Origin: Strongyloides papillosus
Lineage: Eukaryota > Nematoda > Chromadorea > Rhabditida > Strongyloididae
Reading direction: 5' to 3'
DNA: 64,000 nucleotides
NCBI GenBank assembly: GCA_005656395.1
Contig: SRSI01000001.1
Coordinates: 372,001-436,000, forward strand
Shown in pieces: positions 60,889 through 64,000 of this stretch; within the stretch, counting starts at the first letter, position 1, and the number at the start of each line of letters is the position of its first letter. A program made the translations under genes and the position numbers. Under the pieces are notes generated by a model that was given only the letters and a program-made list of their open reading frames with translations, searched no databases and had not been told where the DNA came from.

Positions 60889-61097
60889 AATGATATTTTT
60901 TCGCGTGACGAGGGTACGAAACATGGGTCTACTTTTTTAAACATAAAACATTTTGTAGTGCTCGGATTTAGATTCGATATATGCCCTTTTGTAGAGGAGA
61001 ATTTTCTCTACAAAATGGTATCCTCACCTTTTTAATACGATGCCTGTGAGCGTCGTAACGAAATCATTCTCATTAGTTTTGGGACAAACCATGTATG
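60889..61097 (-). repeat. Right inverted terminal repeat of the 873-bp element
   Basis: Inverted copy of the left arm with a modest number of substitutions (for example TCCCAAAACTAATG against TTCCAAAAGTAATG), so the two arms have diverged since they were identical. Confidence 0.8.
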
Positions 61098-61237
61098 TAG
61101 GAATTAAATGTTATTGATAATTATTAAGAATTAGCATCAACAAATTTTACTAATTAAACAAAAACTATACAATAATATTAAAAATCGTTATATTATGGGA
61201 AGGATATAACGAAAGACACCTATTTATTTATTATATT

Positions 61238-63412
61238 CTAAAAACCGGGTGGATCCCAATCAATTTTCTGAGGAGTTGAAATTTCATCATACACTTGAAT
61301 AGTATCATCCGTTTTAAATCTAATATTTTTATCTTCAATAGAAATTCCAACTTCACGGTTAGTTTTCACTTCATTAACAAAGTCATTTCCACATTTTAAT
61401 GTCTCTACATTTCCTTCATAAATAAGTTTAGAACCTCTCCAGATTTTAAAAAGATTTTTCCTAAAAGTACATATAATATTTTAAAAAAGAAAAAACTTTA
61501 ACATACTTATTAAATACACCCCAATCAACCAATGACCCAGCAATAGGGTGTTTTTTTCCACGATCAGTTATAAGAAATTCTTTCAAGACATGCCCTTCAG
61601 CTACCTGTTTCATTTCTGTTATTGGTGGTAACTTATTACTTAATTCATTTTTTAGTGCTTCAACTAATCTATAAATAACCAAAAATTGCTCAATTTTGAC
61701 ATTCTTTTTTAGAGCCATTTCTTTTATTCCAGCAGAAACTGGTGTATTAAAACAGTAAATAAGAGATTTTGTTTCAGCTGCCAATTCAATATCCCTATCA
61801 ATTGGAGGACCAACAGAAAAATCAACCAAATTTAATTCACATTTGTCAGAATTGTATGTGTCTACTACATTTAAAATAGCTTCTAATGTTCCATCAACAT
61901 CACTTCGAAGCATTAAATTTAATTTTAATTCATCATCACTCATTTTACTGAACCGTTCCTGTTTATGAACAACACGTCTTAATGTTGATCCATATCTGTA
62001 TCCTTTATTCAATAGAACTTCCCTATTTTTTAAATAAGCTTCTCTCTCTTGTGCTTGTTTTGCTTCTATGTGTTTATATTCTTCTTCTGTAAACAATTCT
62101 ACTTTCTTTTCTTCTCTAAAATTTACCACTTTTTGTGCTTTTGCTTCATTCTCCACCTCTAAAACATTATCACCCGGTGAAGGTAGAGAATCACTTCTCC
62201 ATCCGGTAACTCTTACAGGTGTACTTGGGCCAGCTTCTTTTACTGGTTTCCCAAATTCATCTGTCATTGTTCTTATTTTACCCCATGAAGTACCACAAAC
62301 AATGACAGAGCCTTTCTTTAACGTTCCTCGTTGTACAACTATTGTACAAATTTTTCCTAATCCTTGAGTTGATGATGATTCAATAATAGTTCCTTCAGCC
62401 AATCCTTTTCTAGTACTTTTTAAATTCATAATATCAGCTAAAGCTACTAATGCTTCCTGTAATTTATCAATATTTTTCTTATATAAAGCAGATATTTCAA
62501 CGACCTGAATGTCGCCTCCCATATCTTCAACAACAATATCATGTTCCATAAGACTTCTTCTTGCTAAATTTGGATCTGCTTTTGGTTTATCACATTTATT
62601 TATCGCAACTATCATTGGAACTCCTGCTTCTCTAGCATATTTTATTGATTCAACTGTTTGGTCTTTAACACCATCATCCGCCGCAACAACAAGAACAACA
62701 ATATCCGTTGATTGAGCACCACGTTGCCTCATTTTTTTGAAAGCTGCATGTCCAGGAGTGTCAAGAAATGTAATTTTAGAATCTGAATTTTTTAATTTTA
62801 CTGAAAATGCTCCTATATGTTGCGTTATTCCTCCGTGTTCTGTATCAACAATTCTTGAACTTCTTAAAGCATCTAATAACGTTGTCTTTCCGTGATCTAC
62901 GTGTCCCATAATTGTTACTACCGGCGCACGTTTTTCACAATCTTTATCATCAGGCAAAGGTTGTGGATAAACATCTTCGTCTATCTCTTTCTTCTCTTTT
63001 AATGGCCTTGTAGAAAACCGTGGTCTAATATCAAAAGTACTTGCTAATTTCCCTATAATTTCTTTATCTAATGGTTCGTCCTTTTTCTTTCCAGCAGTAT
63101 ACTTTATATACTTTTCATCAATCTCAATTATGGCATTTGAGACTTCATCAAAATCTAAACCTGCTGCTGTAGAAAATTCCCTATAACAAAGTAATAATAT
63201 CATCAACTAGCATTAACATACCACAAAGAAGAATCATTATAAAAATCAACAGCCAACTTTTTTGATTTTACTTTGAGTTTAATGGGGTCAAGGGATTTTT
63301 TCTTAAATTTAAAATTTACATGGGAATTGTGAATTGTTCTATTCACATAAAATTGCCCTGCTAACCTCCTTGAAGAACATAGAAGTAGTCTACTAAAACT
63401 TGAAAATATCAT
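61238..63412 (-). CDS. Mitochondrial translation initiation factor IF-2 (MTIF2)
   Basis: Three exons, 63412-63222, 63180-61507 and 61460-61238, 695 residues; introns of 41 and 46 bases, joins SSLW/EFSTAAG and VFNK/KNLFKIWRG. The N-terminus MIFSSFSRLLLCSSRRLAG is a mitochondrial presequence. The GTPase domain has G1 GHVDHGKTT (156-164), G3 DTPGH (about 204), G4 NKCD (258-261) and G5 SA. Domain II follows (GLAEGTIIESSSTQGLGKIC), then the linker helix, domain III (LMLRSDVDGTLEAIL, FNTPVSAGIKEMA) and domain IV (VAEGHVLKEFLITDRGKKHPIAGSLV). It places formyl-Met-tRNA on the mitochondrial small subunit. The bacterial N-terminal region is absent, as in animal mtIF2. A SET-like gene ends 86 bases upstream on the same strand. 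Confidence 0.96.
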
Positions 63413-63498
63413 TTAAAACAAAAAGTAAAAGTCTAAACATTTCACCAACGATAATCGTTCAGTGATGAAAAAGAAAAGAACAAGTATAAAAAATTTAT
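63413..63498 (-). other. 86-base intercistronic gap with AATAAA and trans-splice-like acceptor
   Basis: On the minus strand the SET-like stop overlaps AATAAA-type sequence, followed by a short T-rich stretch and then GAAATGTTTAG about 25 bases before the mtIF2 ATG. Short spacing, a polyadenylation signal and an acceptor are the layout of a nematode operon junction. Operon status is inferred. Confidence 0.45.
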
Positions 63499-64000
63499 TT
63501 ATTTTATATTTAAAAACCATAAAATTCCGTAGTATACAACAATTGGTTCATTTTTTTTAATTAATTTAGTTGCTTCGATTGAAATTTTGGGATTCAATTT
63601 ATTTGTGTCCTCCTTTGTATAGTAGATTGTTGGTTTGCAATTATATCCAGTTGTCCTTCTATGGAGTAAGTAGTAGGACGGATCGTTTCTGCTTCTCTCC
63701 AAATCGCAACAGAAAAAAGATTCGTTCGTCTTAATAAAGAACTTTGTCCTGTGGAGTCTTGGATTTTCCTGGCATTTTTCAAGGATTTTTACGGCCTCCA
63801 AGGGCTCCACAATATATTTTCCTTAAAACAACAATATAAAGATAGCAATAATTAAAACTTACCATTTAAGTCCATTAACTTCTCACCATATTTAAATGGT
63901 CTTTTAGCTTTCAAAACATAGCCTCCATCGTCTTCGCAGCAATCGGTGTAGAATTTTTTAAATGCTACACGCTTGTAGCTGGAGTTATCAATGGAAACCT
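63499..64000 (-). CDS. SET-domain-like protein, 3' part (partial, runs off the window)
   Basis: Two exons are visible: the one up to 63863 (running off the window edge) and 63821-63499, joined across a 41-base intron (MDLN-G/KYIVEPLEAV). About 153 residues. The order resembles the last part of a SET methyltransferase fold: KAKRPFKYGEKLMDLNGKYI at the entry strand, RTTGYNCKPTIYY at the place of the usual NHSCxPN, then ISIEATKLIKKNEPIVVYYG, close to the I.A...I..GEEI.V.YG signature. The Asn-His pair is altered and no post-SET cysteines follow the YG. It could be a divergent lysine methyltransferase or an inactive SET relative. The remaining gene is outside the window. Confidence 0.45.

Larger units (their letters stand above)
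60225..61097. mobile_element. Non-autonomous DNA transposon, 873 bp, with about 210-bp inverted ends (mariner-like?)
   Basis: Two long inverted repeats, 60225-60433 and 60889-61097, with high identity and scattered substitutions, enclose about 450 bases with no transposase frame. TA stands next to both ends (60223-60224 and 61098-61099), fitting the TA target duplication of Tc1/mariner elements. The terminal CCAAAAGTAATGAG resembles mariner ends. Each long arm itself holds a perfect small hairpin. The 66-codon frame at 60335 lies in the left arm and is not a gene. Confidence 0.75.

Overview
This window is nuclear DNA from a nematode, most likely a very AT-rich clade IV species of the Strongyloididae type. 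Two points support this. There are two intronless 127-residue major sperm protein (MSP) genes, a family found in nematodes. The gene set also matches nematode orthologues throughout, with tiny introns (mostly 40-75 bp, GTAAG...TTTTAG) set in long AT-rich gaps. The genus is an inference from composition and gene structure, not something the sequence states. I found no tRNA, rRNA or CRISPR array.

Layout. 1-1012: the 3' end of a CELF/Bruno RNA-binding protein gene (+). 3494-5551: an MSP gene (-) head-to-head with a divergent tyrosine phosphatase (+), a likely sperm gene pair. 6096-6869: an RS/RGG-rich RNA-binding protein. 6870-11773: a large gene-free gap. 11774-12653: a Ras-association-domain protein. 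12851-20049: the complete catalytic subunit of DNA polymerase epsilon on the minus strand in four exons (2154 residues). Its third intron is enlarged to 630 bp and holds a complete second MSP gene on the opposite strand. 20487-20944: mitochondrial [2Fe-2S] ferredoxin. 21009-21677: a KCTD8/12/16-like protein. 25131-27888: a RUN-domain protein of the RUSC/UNC-14 type. 32148-34196: RPB6 and an AP-2 transcription factor. 34860-35971: SRRM1 (PWI domain plus RS tail). 38213-39801: TAF4. 41656-43968: mitochondrial FAD glycerol-3-phosphate dehydrogenase. 45597-47037: a 7TM receptor resembling the gustatory receptor/LITE-1 family, with a GC-AG intron. 47141-50069: DPH1 and PRP19. 50815-54292: CTR9, with an apparent one-base frameshift in a run of nine A's. 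55207-56283: a second 7TM receptor. 57421-58813: LRR1. 59218-61097: two adjacent non-autonomous DNA transposons. 61238-63412: mitochondrial IF-2. 63499-64000: the 3' part of a SET-like gene.

How the genes relate. Most are housekeeping genes for replication (POLE, LRR1), transcription (RPB6, TAF4, CTR9, AP-2), splicing (PRP19, SRRM1, CELF, the RS/RGG protein) and mitochondria (ferredoxin, GPD2, mtIF2). A sperm layer is laid over this: two MSPs and the phosphatase. The two MSP genes share a similarly placed upstream block about 60 bases before the ATG, and an identical stretch of about 188 bp in the 3' half of the coding region. Together these suggest a dispersed, co-regulated, homogenising sperm gene family. 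Close same-strand pairs (SET-like/mtIF2 with an 86-bp gap; PRP19/DPH1 with a 206-bp gap) are candidate operons.

I worked out exon boundaries by eye from reading frame, GT/AG (once GC/AG) signals and remembered family alignments. No database search was run.
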